Assembly (NCBI RefSeq): GCF_000813725.1
Contig: NZ_JWLD01000040.1
Location: 1-43,130, forward strand
Length of the DNA: 43,130 nucleotides
Source: Leisingera sp. ANG-Vp
GTDB lineage: Bacteria; Pseudomonadota; Alphaproteobacteria; Rhodobacterales; Rhodobacteraceae
Direction of reading: 5' to 3'
This document shows, in pieces, positions 8,224 through 16,392 of this stretch. How positions within the stretch are numbered: position 1 is the first letter of the stretch; every line of letters begins with the position of its first letter. Below the pieces are notes generated by a model. The model worked only from the letters and a program-made list of their open reading frames with translations, was not told the origin of the DNA and did not search any database. The position numbers were made by a program, and so were the translations under genes.

Positions 8224-9417
8224 TCAGGCGCCCTGATACACAGCGCTCACTTCGGCGCGGATAATCCGGGCGATCTGGGTGCAATCTTCCAGGCTGAAGG
8301 TCAGCGGCACCCGCATGTCGATGATACCTGCCAGCACCCGGTCGCTTTTCGGCAGGCGCGGTGTGTCGGCATAGCGCCAGCTGTCATAGCGGGAGGTGAA
8401 GGCCACAGGCTCCGGCGTGCCGAACCATTTGAGCTCCACCCCGCGGGCGGCGCAGCGCCGGACAGCCTCCTGCACAGCCTCTTCGCTCCAGTCCAGCAGC
8501 AGAAACTGAATGGAAGAACCGACGTAGACCTCTTGTTCCGGGCGCTCCACAACGGTGAGGCCCGGCGTACCCCGCAGGCCTTCTTCTACGGTGCGGTAAC
8601 GCTCGTTCCAGCGCTCCGCTTGGGTGTCCAGGTCGCGCAGCTGCGGCCGCAGGATAGCGGCCCGCAGGTTGTCCATACGGCCAGAGATATTGGGGGTCTC
8701 GTACTTCACCCGCTCAAACACTTCCGGGCCTGGCGCCGCCAGATGGCGGCCATACAGCATGTAAGAGCCGGACATCATGATGGCGCGGGCGGCAATCTCT
8801 TCGTCATCGGTGATTAGCAGCCCGCCCTCGCCCGAATTAACGTGCTTGTAGGTCTGGCAGGAATAGCAGCCCACCGCGCCATGCTTGCCCGAGAGCACGC
8901 CGCTCCAGGATGCCCCCATGGTATGGGCGCAATCCTCGATCACGGTGATGCCGGCACCGTCGCAGATCTCCATCAGCCGGTCCATGTCGCACAGATGCCC
9001 GCGCATGTGGGACAGCATCAGCACCTTGGCCTGATCCGCCTTGGCCGCCAGGTCGTCCAGATCGATTGTTAGATCCTCGGTCACCTCGACAAACACCGGC
9101 TCTGCCCCGACCGAGGCAATCGACCCCGGCACCGGCGCCAGCGTGAAGGCGTTGGTCAGAACCTTGTCGCCGGGTTTCACGCCCACAGCCCGCAGAGAAG
9201 TTGCCAGCGCATAGCCGCCGGAGGCCACCGCCAAACAGTATTTCGCGCCCATCTGAGCCGCGAATTCCTGCTCCAGCAATGCGGTTTCGCCCGCTTCGCC
9301 CTCGGCCACATTGTAGCGGTGCAGCCGTCCGTGGCGGAGCACCGCCAGTGCGGCCTCGATGGCGTCTTCGGGAATGGGTTCCTGCTGGGTGAAAGACCCG
9401 GTAAATGTCTCGCTCAT
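8224..9417 (-). CDS. DegT/DnrJ/EryC1/StrS-family PLP aminotransferase
   Basis: Fold-type I PLP enzyme of the sugar-aminotransferase family, 397 residues. The likely PLP lysine is K191 in QTYKHVNSGEGG, and the cofactor-ring aspartate is D162 in IEDCAH. These enzymes usually aminate keto-sugars for polysaccharide or antibiotic synthesis, but no sugar-nucleotide genes adjoin it here, so the substrate is open. The start at 9417 (MSETFTGSF) gives a family-typical N-terminus. An in-frame ATG at 9459 would add 14 basic residues and is less likely. It lies 79 nt downstream of gph on the same strand and may share its transcript. Confidence 0.88.
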   Translation of the reverse strand: MSETFTGSFTQQEPIPEDAIEAALAVLRHGRLHRYNVAEGEAGETALLEQEFAAQMGAKYCLAVASGGYALATSLRAVGVKPGDKVLTNAFTLAPVPGSIASVGAEPVFVEVTEDLTIDLDDLAAKADQAKVLMLSHMRGHLCDMDRLMEICDGAGITVIEDCAHTMGASWSGVLSGKHGAVGCYSCQTYKHVNSGEGGLLITDDEEIAARAIMMSGSYMLYGRHLAAPGPEVFERVKYETPNISGRMDNLRAAILRPQLRDLDTQAERWNERYRTVEEGLRGTPGLTVVERPEQEVYVGSSIQFLLLDWSEEAVQEAVRRCAARGVELKWFGTPEPVAFTSRYDSWRYADTPRLPKSDRVLAGIIDMRVPLTFSLEDCTQIARIIRAEVSAVYQGA

Positions 9418-9496
9418 GCGCCGTTTGTGAGCCGCCGCCCGGCAAGGGTCAAGAGGCAAGCTGCAAGGCCGGAAATCTCGAAGCTAAGTTGCGAAA

Positions 9497-10159
9497 TCAC
9501 GCAATCAGCCGGTCAGCGACCTCCAGCAGGTCTTCGAACCGGTCGATCAATGCCTCGGGCTTCAGCGCCGCCATGTCAGCCCCCGACGGGCCAAAGGTCA
9601 CCAGTACGGACGGCACACCGGCAGCCGCCGACGTGTTGCGGTCTGTATCGCTGTCGCCCACCAGCAGCGTGCGCGCCGGATCACCGCCTGCCCGCCGCGC
9701 CGCTTCGAACAGCGGTTCCGGATCGGGCTTGCGCACTGGCAGCGTGTCTGCCCCGATCAGCGAGGCAAAGGCATCGCGCACGCCAAGGCTCTGCATCAGC
9801 TGTTCCGCCAGCGCTTCGGGCTTGTTGGTGCAGATGCCGACACCATAACCTGCGGATTTCAATGCCTCCACGGCCTCCATTGCGCCAGGGTACATCACGG
9901 TGTGATGGTCGATGGCATCGCGGTAAGCCTCCAGCAGCACCGGGTAAAACTCATCCACCACCGCCGGATCAAACTGCCCAACCCGCTTCAAGCCCGCGGT
10001 CAGCATCATCCGCCCGCCGCGCAAAGCAACCGCGGCATCTTCGGCAGGCGTCAGCACATCGCCCAGCCCCATCTGGCGGAAACAGGCATTGGCCGCGGCC
10101 AGCAGGTCGCCGGATGTATCGGCCAAAGTTCCGTCCAGATCGAAGATCACTGTTCGCAT
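9497..10159 (-). CDS. gph: Phosphoglycolate phosphatase (HAD superfamily)
   Basis: HAD-fold phosphatase, 220 residues, probably hydrolysing 2-phosphoglycolate formed by RubisCO side activity or DNA-end repair. The nucleophile motif DLDGTLADT (D7 and D9) is at the N-terminus. Motif II is at ICTNKP, the lysine of motif III at VRKPDP, and motif IV is VGDSDTD. The alpha-helical cap lies between residues about 15 and 85. The start at 10159 (MRTVIFDLDG) is fixed by motif I. The same frame continues open upstream for over 500 codons antisense to glmU, which is a shadow. GGGAAGGG precedes the ATG. It is divergent from glmU across 132 nt. Related HAD phosphatases of other specificity cannot be excluded. 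Confidence 0.88.
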   Translation of the reverse strand: MRTVIFDLDGTLADTSGDLLAAANACFRQMGLGDVLTPAEDAAVALRGGRMMLTAGLKRVGQFDPAVVDEFYPVLLEAYRDAIDHHTVMYPGAMEAVEALKSAGYGVGICTNKPEALAEQLMQSLGVRDAFASLIGADTLPVRKPDPEPLFEAARRAGGDPARTLLVGDSDTDRNTSAAAGVPSVLVTFGPSGADMAALKPEALIDRFEDLLEVADRLIA

Positions 10160-10291
10160 TTCTGGCCCTTCCCGGCGAATTTCCGCCGCTGCATGTTGCA
10201 GCCCGCAACCTTGTTTGATGGCGCTGTCTCTTGCGCCCCGCCCCTCAGCGGATAAAACGGGAGCGCTAAAAAGACAAAGAGAAAAGCGATT

Positions 10292-11647
10292 ATGAGCATT
10301 GCCCTTGTCATCCTGGCGGCCGGAAAAGGCACGCGGATGAACTCCGACCTTCCCAAAGTCCTGCATCCGATCGCACAGGCGCCTATGCTGGAGCACGCCA
10401 TGGCCGCAGGCCGGGCGCTGGAGCCGGAACGCACGATCGTGGTGGCCGGTCATGGAGCCGAGGCAGTGCAGAAGGCGGTTGCCGGCATTGACGAGACGGC
10501 TGAGGTGGTACTCCAGGAGGAGCAGCTTGGCACAGCACATGCGGTGGACCAGGCGCGGACGGCGCTGGAAGGCTTTTCCGGCGATGCGGTGGTTTTGTAC
10601 GGCGACACGCCCTTTGTCAGCGCTGACACGCTGGAGCGGATGGTCGAGGCCCGCCAGCGCGCCGATCTGGTGATCCTGGGGTTTGAGGCCGCCGATCCGG
10701 GCCGCTATGGCCGTTTGGTGATGGACGGCGACAGCCTGGAGCGGATTGTCGAGTTCAAGGACGCTTCTGAGGCCGAGCGCGCCATTTCCTTCTGCAATTC
10801 CGGGCTGATGGCCTGTGATGCCCAGGCGATGTTCGATCTGATTGCCAAGGTCGGCAATGAAAATGCCTCGGGCGAGTATTACCTGACCGATCTGGTGGAG
10901 CTGGCCCGCAAGGAAGGCAAATCCGTCACGGCTGTCTCCTGCGACGAGGCTGAAACGCTGGGCATCAACTCCCGCGCCGAACTGGCGCAGGCGGATGCGC
11001 TGTTCCAGGCCCGCTCCCGGGCGGAACTGCTGGATCTGGGGGTCACACTGATGGCGCCCGAAACCGTGTATCTCGCCTTTGACACCATTGTCGGCCGCGA
11101 CACCGTAATCGAGCCGAACGTGGTCTTCGGCCCCGGCGTCACAGTGGAAAGCGGCGCGCTGATCCGGGCATTCTCGCATCTCGAGGGCTGCCACGTAAGC
11201 CAGGGTGCCAAAGTCGGCCCCTACGCCCGCCTGCGCCCAGGTGCCGAGCTGGCCGAAAACACCCACATCGGCAACTTTGTCGAGATCAAGAACGCCGAGA
11301 TCGCCGAGGGCGCCAAGGTCAACCACCTCAGCTACATCGGCGACGCCTCGGTGGGCGAAGCAACCAATATTGGCGCAGGGACAATTACCTGCAACTATGA
11401 CGGCGTGATGAAGCACCGCACCGAGATCGGCGCACGGGCCTTTATCGGCTCCAACACCATGCTGGTGGCACCGGTCCGGGTCGGCCATGAGGCAATGACG
11501 GCCACCGGTGCAGTGGTCACCAAAAATGTCGATGACGGCGATCTGGCCATTGCCCGCGCCGAGCAAAGCAACAAACCGGGCCGCGCGCGCAAGCTGATGG
11601 ACATGCTGCGCGCCAAGAAAGCCCGCCTGCAGAAGGGAGCCAAGTGA
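10292..11647 (+). CDS. glmU: Bifunctional GlmU: GlcNAc-1-P uridyltransferase / GlcN-1-P acetyltransferase
   Basis: Makes UDP-GlcNAc for peptidoglycan and lipid A. The 451-residue protein is normal for the family. The N-terminal nucleotidyltransferase has LAAGKGTRM (8-16). The C-terminal left-handed beta-helix acetyltransferase has YARLRPGAELAENTHIGNF, KVNHLSYIGD (catalytic histidine) and GAGTITCNYDG. The stop codon shares one base with the glmS start (TGATG), so the two are translationally coupled and together convert fructose-6-P to UDP-GlcNAc with GlmM, which is not in this window. Confidence 0.97.
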   Translation: MSIALVILAAGKGTRMNSDLPKVLHPIAQAPMLEHAMAAGRALEPERTIVVAGHGAEAVQKAVAGIDETAEVVLQEEQLGTAHAVDQARTALEGFSGDAVVLYGDTPFVSADTLERMVEARQRADLVILGFEAADPGRYGRLVMDGDSLERIVEFKDASEAERAISFCNSGLMACDAQAMFDLIAKVGNENASGEYYLTDLVELARKEGKSVTAVSCDEAETLGINSRAELAQADALFQARSRAELLDLGVTLMAPETVYLAFDTIVGRDTVIEPNVVFGPGVTVESGALIRAFSHLEGCHVSQGAKVGPYARLRPGAELAENTHIGNFVEIKNAEIAEGAKVNHLSYIGDASVGEATNIGAGTITCNYDGVMKHRTEIGARAFIGSNTMLVAPVRVGHEAMTATGAVVTKNVDDGDLAIARAEQSNKPGRARKLMDMLRAKKARLQKGAK

Positions 11648-13470
11648 TGTGCGGAATTGTCGGCGTACTGGGCAATCACGAGGCTGCTCCAATCCTGGTC
11701 GAGGCGCTGAAGCGGCTGGAATACCGCGGCTATGACAGCGCAGGCATTGCCACAGTGAACAAAGGCGAGCTGCGCCGCCGCCGCGCGGTAGGCAAGCTGG
11801 TGAACCTCTCCGACCTCCTGGTGCATGAGCCGCTGGCGGGCAAATCAGGCATCGGCCACACCCGCTGGGCCACCCATGGCGCGCCCTCGGTCAGCAATGC
11901 CCACCCGCACCGCGCCGGTGCCGTTGCGGTTGTTCACAACGGCATCATCGAGAACTACAAGGAACTGCGCGCCGAACTACTGGACTGCGGGCTTGAGTTC
12001 CGCACCGAGACCGACACCGAAACCGTCGCCCTGATGACCGAGCGCTACCTGCAGGAGGGTCTTTCCCCAGTTGAGGCCGCCTTCAAAACGCTGGATCAGC
12101 TGGAAGGCGCTTTTGCTTTGGCCTTCCTGTTTGACGGCCAGGAAGACCTGATCGTCGCGGCCCGCAAAGGTTCTCCGCTGGCGATCGGCCATGGCGACGG
12201 CGAAATGTTCGTAGGCTCGGATGCCATCGCGCTGGCACCGCTCACCGACCGGATCACCTATCTGGAGGAAGGCGACCGCGCCGTCGTCACCCGCCAGGGC
12301 GCCGAGATCCGCAGCTCGGCAGGCGCGCTGGTCAACCGCGAAACCAAGACCATCCAAATTGATGCGACCCAGGTCGACAAGGGCGGCCACAAGCATTTCA
12401 TGGCCAAGGAAATCGCCGAGCAGCCGCATGTGATTGCCGAAGCCATCCGCCACTACCTGCCGGTCGAGGAAGATGCCGTGCGCCTGCCCGGCGAAGGGGT
12501 GGATTTCTCCGGCATCGAACGCCTGACCATGGTCGCCTGCGGCACCGCCTATTACGCCTGCGTCACCGCCAAGTACTGGTTCGAGCAGATCGCCCGCCTG
12601 CCGGTCGAGGTCGATATCGCCTCCGAGTTCCGCTACCGCGAACCGCCGATCCCCGGCAACACGCTGGCCCTGTTTGTCTCGCAATCGGGCGAGACCGCCG
12701 ACACCCTGGCGGCCCTGCGCTATTGCCACGAAAAGGCAGACAAGATCCTGTCGGTGGTCAATGTCTCCGAAAGCTCCATCGCGCGGGAAAGCGATCTGGC
12801 GCTGCCGATCTTCGCCGGACCGGAAATCGGCGTCGCCTCGACCAAGGCCTTCACCTGCCAACTGACGGTGCTGCTGGCGCTGGCGCTCAAGGCCGCCTGC
12901 GACCGCGGCCATCTCAGCCCGGATGAGATGGCGGAATACGCCACCGCGATCCGCGGCCTGCCCAACGTGCTCTCCTCTGCGCTGGAGCAGAACGAGCCAA
13001 TCCGTCAGGCGGCCCAGAAGGTCAGCGAGGCACGCGACGTGCTGTTCCTGGGCCGCGGGCTGATGTTCCCGCTGGCGCTGGAAGGCGCGCTGAAGCTCAA
13101 GGAAATCAGCTATATCCACGCCGAGGCTTATGCGAGCGGAGAGCTGAAGCACGGCCCCATCGCGCTGATCGACAAGCACATGCCGGTGGTGGTGATGTCG
13201 CCGCGGGACTCGCTGTTCGACAAGTCGGTCTCCAACATGCAGGAGGTGCTGGCACGCAAGGGCAAGGTGCTGATGATCTCGGATCAGGACGGCATCGACG
13301 AGGCCGGCGACGATGTCTGGTGCGCCATCCGTATGCCGCGGGTGAAGGAAGCGCTGACACCGATCCTTTACGCAATCCCGGCGCAGCTTTTGGCCTATCA
13401 CACCGCGGTGGCCAAGGGCACCGATGTGGACCAGCCCAGAAATTTGGCGAAATCCGTTACAGTGGAGTGA
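11647..13470 (+). CDS. glmS: Glutamine-fructose-6-phosphate aminotransferase (isomerizing)
   Basis: Commits fructose-6-phosphate to amino-sugar synthesis using glutamine nitrogen. The 607-residue protein starts MCGIVGVLGN, so the cysteine exposed by Met removal is the Ntn glutaminase nucleophile. TRWATHG follows. Two SIS sugar-isomerase domains carry SQSGETADT and the conserved C-terminus DQPRNLAKSVTVE. ATG 11647 is chosen over GTG 11644 because Cys must be residue 2. No room for a glmS ribozyme exists, since the start overlaps glmU. Confidence 0.97.
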   Translation: MCGIVGVLGNHEAAPILVEALKRLEYRGYDSAGIATVNKGELRRRRAVGKLVNLSDLLVHEPLAGKSGIGHTRWATHGAPSVSNAHPHRAGAVAVVHNGIIENYKELRAELLDCGLEFRTETDTETVALMTERYLQEGLSPVEAAFKTLDQLEGAFALAFLFDGQEDLIVAARKGSPLAIGHGDGEMFVGSDAIALAPLTDRITYLEEGDRAVVTRQGAEIRSSAGALVNRETKTIQIDATQVDKGGHKHFMAKEIAEQPHVIAEAIRHYLPVEEDAVRLPGEGVDFSGIERLTMVACGTAYYACVTAKYWFEQIARLPVEVDIASEFRYREPPIPGNTLALFVSQSGETADTLAALRYCHEKADKILSVVNVSESSIARESDLALPIFAGPEIGVASTKAFTCQLTVLLALALKAACDRGHLSPDEMAEYATAIRGLPNVLSSALEQNEPIRQAAQKVSEARDVLFLGRGLMFPLALEGALKLKEISYIHAEAYASGELKHGPIALIDKHMPVVVMSPRDSLFDKSVSNMQEVLARKGKVLMISDQDGIDEAGDDVWCAIRMPRVKEALTPILYAIPAQLLAYHTAVAKGTDVDQPRNLAKSVTVE

Positions 13471-13473
13471 TTT

Positions 13474-14016
13474 ATGGCAAAGCAGTTTCCGCAGATCGAA
13501 GAGGCGCACCGGAAGTTCATTGAAGAACAGCACATGTTCTTCACTGGCTCCGCAGGTCCTGAAGGCCGGGTGAACATCTCGCCCAAAGGCATGGATTCGC
13601 TGCGGGTGCTGGGGCCGGACCGGATTGCCTGGATGAACCTCACCGGCAGCGGGAACGAAACCGCGGGCCATCTGCTGGAAGTGAACCGGATCACCCTGAT
13701 GTGGTGCTCCTTCACCACCCGCCCGATGATCCTGCGCACCTACGGCACTGCCAAGGTGCTGCACGTGGGTGATGAAGGCTGGGACGAACTGGCAGCCCTG
13801 TTCCCTGCTCACCGCAGTGCCCGGCAGATCTTCGATGTTTCAGTGGACATGGTGCAGACCTCTTGCGGCTATGCGGTGCCGTTCATGGAATTCCAATCCG
13901 ACCGCGACACCATGCAGAAATGGGTCGACGGCAAGTCGGACGGCGACATCCGCGCATATTGGGAAGAGAAGAACCAGGCCACCATCGACGGCAAACCCAC
14001 CGGCGTGCCGGTGTAG
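13474..14016 (+). CDS. PPOX-family (pyridoxamine 5'-phosphate oxidase-like) flavin-binding protein
   Basis: The 180-residue split-barrel protein has the N-terminal pattern of small FMN-binding PPOX relatives: HMFFTGSAGPEGRVNISPKG, then LTGSGNETAGHLLEVNRITLMWCSF. It starts 3 nt after the glmS stop, so it is very likely in the glmUS transcript. Its substrate is unknown; family members reduce or bind assorted small molecules. It is not PdxH itself, because the PLP-binding C-terminal motif is missing. Confidence 0.8.
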   Translation: MAKQFPQIEEAHRKFIEEQHMFFTGSAGPEGRVNISPKGMDSLRVLGPDRIAWMNLTGSGNETAGHLLEVNRITLMWCSFTTRPMILRTYGTAKVLHVGDEGWDELAALFPAHRSARQIFDVSVDMVQTSCGYAVPFMEFQSDRDTMQKWVDGKSDGDIRAYWEEKNQATIDGKPTGVPV

Positions 14017-14034
14017 CGGCCTGCAAGGACAGAC

Positions 14035-14715
14035 ATGCTGGATCCCTATCTTGATGAATTGAAGGCCCAGGCCGAACCCGGCCGGGCCGAGGGCATGGCA
14101 GCCTATCACAAACAAAGCCGCGAAGTTCTGGGCGTCCCCAACCCGGCCACCAATGATCTGACCAAGTCCTGGCGCCAGTCGCTGGATGTTGAGCAGCGCG
14201 TGGCTCTGGCCCGCGCCCTTTGGGACACGGATATCTTTGAGGCCCGCATTGCCGCCGCCAAGCTGCTGACCCAGGCGCGGATCAAAGAGGACGCGGCGGT
14301 CTGGGACCTTCTGCAGTCCTGGGTGCCGGATTTTGACAGCTGGGCCATTGCGGATCACGCCTGCTCGGCCATCTCAAAACGGCTGCTGGCGGCGCCTGAA
14401 AGGCTGGACACGGTTGAGGCCTGGACCCAATCGGACCACATGTGGTCGCGCCGGGCGGCACTGGTCGCCACTCTGCCCTGGGCCAAGATGAACAATCTGA
14501 AACCGGCGGATCAGGCGAGCCGTGAACGCATTCTGGGCTGGGCTGCCTCTTATGTGCCGGACCGGGACTGGTTCATCCAGAAAGCCATCGCTTGGTGGCT
14601 GCGCGACCTCAGCAAGCATGACGCGGAGCGCACCCGCGCTTTTCTGGCGGAACACGGCGAAAACATGAAGGGTTTTGCCCGCAAAGAGGCGGCTAAGTAC
14701 CTGAAAGACGCCTAA
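14035..14715 (+). CDS. AlkD-like DNA alkylation repair protein
   Basis: The 226-residue all-alpha HEAT-like protein resembles AlkD, a glycosylase that removes N3- and N7-alkylpurines. Helical repeats run throughout. Supporting segments are ARLWDTDIFEARIAAAKLL-like repeat 2, DFDSWAIADHACS, WSRRAALVATLP and FIQKAIAWWLRDLSKHD, which contain the conserved Trp/Asp/Arg surface of the family. A AAGGAC site precedes the ATG. It follows the PPOX gene by 18 nt and is probably the last gene of the glmU operon. Confidence 0.85.
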   Translation: MLDPYLDELKAQAEPGRAEGMAAYHKQSREVLGVPNPATNDLTKSWRQSLDVEQRVALARALWDTDIFEARIAAAKLLTQARIKEDAAVWDLLQSWVPDFDSWAIADHACSAISKRLLAAPERLDTVEAWTQSDHMWSRRAALVATLPWAKMNNLKPADQASRERILGWAASYVPDRDWFIQKAIAWWLRDLSKHDAERTRAFLAEHGENMKGFARKEAAKYLKDA

Positions 14716-14730
14716 CCCTGTTGCCGTCCC

Positions 14731-14801
14731 GCCCGGCTGCCAGCCGGGCAGCGCCCAACCTCCCCCACGGGAGGGCGATGCCCTTAGCGCAGTGCATCGC
14801 C
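14731..14801. repeat. Three-hairpin extragenic element between convergent genes
   Basis: Three successive perfect stems lie between the alkD-like gene and the lipoprotein gene. They are GCCCGGCT/AGCCGGGC (14731-14749), CCTCCC/GGGAGG (14759-14774) and GGCGATGC/GCATCGCC (14774-14801, 12-nt loop). No T-run follows. It probably ends transcripts from both sides, or belongs to a dispersed palindromic repeat family. Confidence 0.6.
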
Positions 14802-14838
14802 GTTAGACGGGTTGGCCTTGCGTTGAAGGCACCAGCCA

Positions 14839-15288
14839 TCACCCCGCAGGCAGCACCTGCACCTCGGCCAGCTCGGTCAGCGGCAAGCCCAGCGCCCGCA
14901 TAGCACCGATCGACAGGCGGCTGCCGCCGGACTCGGCACCCGGGATCGGCTTCAGTGTCAGCACCACCTGCGTATTGCGGCTGGTGCGGATCAGCGCCTG
15001 CTGCTCGGCCGCCACCAGAGGCGTCTCCATCCACAAGCCCGGCAGCGACGGGTCGCCCAGCGAGGCCACCGTGGTGGCCGACCCGCGGAAGGACGGCGCG
15101 GAGGGCGACGACGGCGCCAACGGCTCCGCCTCAACTGTATCCACGCCGGAAACCGGTTCCAGGATCGGCTCCTGCGGCGCCGCCGCACCATCGGTGCTCT
15201 TGCCGCCAAGAATTGCGGAATTGAGCTGGATGCCGTTGCACGCCGCCAGCAGGGAAATCGAAGCAAGGGAAAAGACTGTCATACGCAT
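14839..15288 (-). CDS. Small lipoprotein, unknown function
   Basis: The 149-residue protein has a lipoprotein signal ending in SLLAAC (Cys17 is the lipidation site). A low-complexity Pro/Ala/Ser/Glu linker follows (about 35-70), then a compact C-terminal domain with METPLV, NTQVVLTLKPI and GSRLSIGAMRALGLPL. That domain loosely recalls the second half of RlpA-like double-psi barrels, but this is only an impression. An alternative ATG lies at 15282. It is divergent from moaA and convergent with the alkD-like gene. Confidence 0.7.
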   Translation of the reverse strand: MRMTVFSLASISLLAACNGIQLNSAILGGKSTDGAAAPQEPILEPVSGVDTVEAEPLAPSSPSAPSFRGSATTVASLGDPSLPGLWMETPLVAAEQQALIRTSRNTQVVLTLKPIPGAESGGSRLSIGAMRALGLPLTELAEVQVLPAG

Positions 15289-15379
15289 GCCGCGACCCTA
15301 GCCGTGCCTGATGCGCTTTGCCAGACGTAAAAGCCCCGCCCCCCTTGCCGCGGGCGGCAGCCGGCTTTACCTAGGAGGC

Positions 15380-16390
15380 ATGACGGCTCCGCTTATTGAT
15401 CCCTTCGCCCGCGCAATCACCTATTTGCGCCTCTCGGTCACCGACCGCTGCGACTTCCGCTGCGTTTATTGCATGTCGGAGAATATGACCTTTCTGCCTA
15501 AAAAGGACCTCCTGACGCTGGAGGAGCTGGACCGGCTCTGCTCCACCTTCATCCGGCTTGGCGTGGAGAAGCTCAGGATCACCGGCGGCGAACCGCTGGT
15601 GCGCCGCGGCATCATCAGTTTCTTCCAGGCGATGAGCCGTCATCTGGAAAGCGGCGCCCTGAAAGAGCTGACGCTGACCACCAATGGCTCGCAGCTGGTG
15701 AAATACGCCGATGACCTCTATGCCGCCGGGGTGCGCCGGGTGAATATCTCGCTCGATACGCTGGACGAGCAGAAGTTTGCGGATGTCACCCGCTGGGGCC
15801 GCCTGCCGCAGGTGATGAAAGGCATCGATGCAGCGCAGAAAGCCGGCCTGCGCGTCAAGATCAACGCGGTGGCCCTCAAGGGCTTCAACGAGGAAGAGCT
15901 GCCGAAAATCACCGCCTGGTGCGCCGAACGCGGCCTCGACCTCACCTGGATCGAAGTGATGCCGATGGGCGAGGACTTTGATGCCATGGAACGCATCGGC
16001 CAGTACTGGTCGCTGGAAGAGGTACGGGCGGAATACGAAAACCACTATACCGTCACCGATCTGGCCGAACGCACCGGCGGCCCGGCCCGCTATGTGCGGC
16101 TGGAGGAGACAGGCCAGAAGATCGGCTTCATCACGCCGCTCTCCCATAACTTCTGCGAAAGCTGCAACCGGGTGCGGGTCACCTGCACCGGCGAAATCTA
16201 CACCTGCCTCGGCCAGGAAGGCAAAGCCGACCTGCGCGCGCCCTTGCGCGCCAACGAAGAGGGCACCGGCGTGCTGGAGGCTGCCATCCGCGCCGCCATT
16301 GGCGACAAGCCGCGCGGCCATGACTTCGATTACTCCCGGCAGGAAGTCGGCGGCCAGATGAGCCGCCACATGAGCCACACCGGCGGCTGA
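15380..16390 (+). CDS. moaA: GTP 3',8-cyclase (molybdopterin biosynthesis)
   Basis: Radical-SAM enzyme that converts GTP to 3',8-cyclo-GTP, the first step of molybdenum cofactor synthesis. The 336-residue protein has the SAM cluster motif CDFRCVYC near the N-terminus. The second iron-sulfur cluster comes from [11 protein letters not shown] and TCL near the C-terminus, and the functional GG tail (MSHTGG) is present. The ATG at 15380 gives the usual N-terminus. A perfect AGGAGG lies only 1 nt before it, an unusually tight spacing. An upstream in-frame start at 15311 would add 23 residues. It is followed by waaA after 2 nt. Confidence 0.95.
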   Translation: MTAPLIDPFARAITYLRLSVTDRCDFRCVYCMSENMTFLPKKDLLTLEELDRLCSTFIRLGVEKLRITGGEPLVRRGIISFFQAMSRHLESGALKELTLTTNGSQLVKYADDLYAAGVRRVNISLDTLDEQKFADVTRWGRLPQVMKGIDAAQKAGLRVKINAVALKGFNEEELPKITAWCAERGLDLTWIEVMPMGEDFDAMERIGQYWSLEEVRAEYENHYTVTDLAERTGGPARYVRLEETGQKIGFITPLSHNFCESCNRVRVTCTGEIYTCLGQEGKADLRAPLRANEEGTGVLEAAIRAAIGDKPRGHDFDYSRQEVGGQMSRHMSHTGG

Positions 16391-16392
16391 CC

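Noticed and set aside
11640-11650. glmS ribozyme
   Set aside because: The glmS start overlaps the glmU stop, leaving no leader for a ribozyme.
10160-11692. N-terminal extension of gph across glmU
   Set aside because: The HAD nucleophile motif DLDGT fixes the start at 10159; the upstream part is antisense to glmU.
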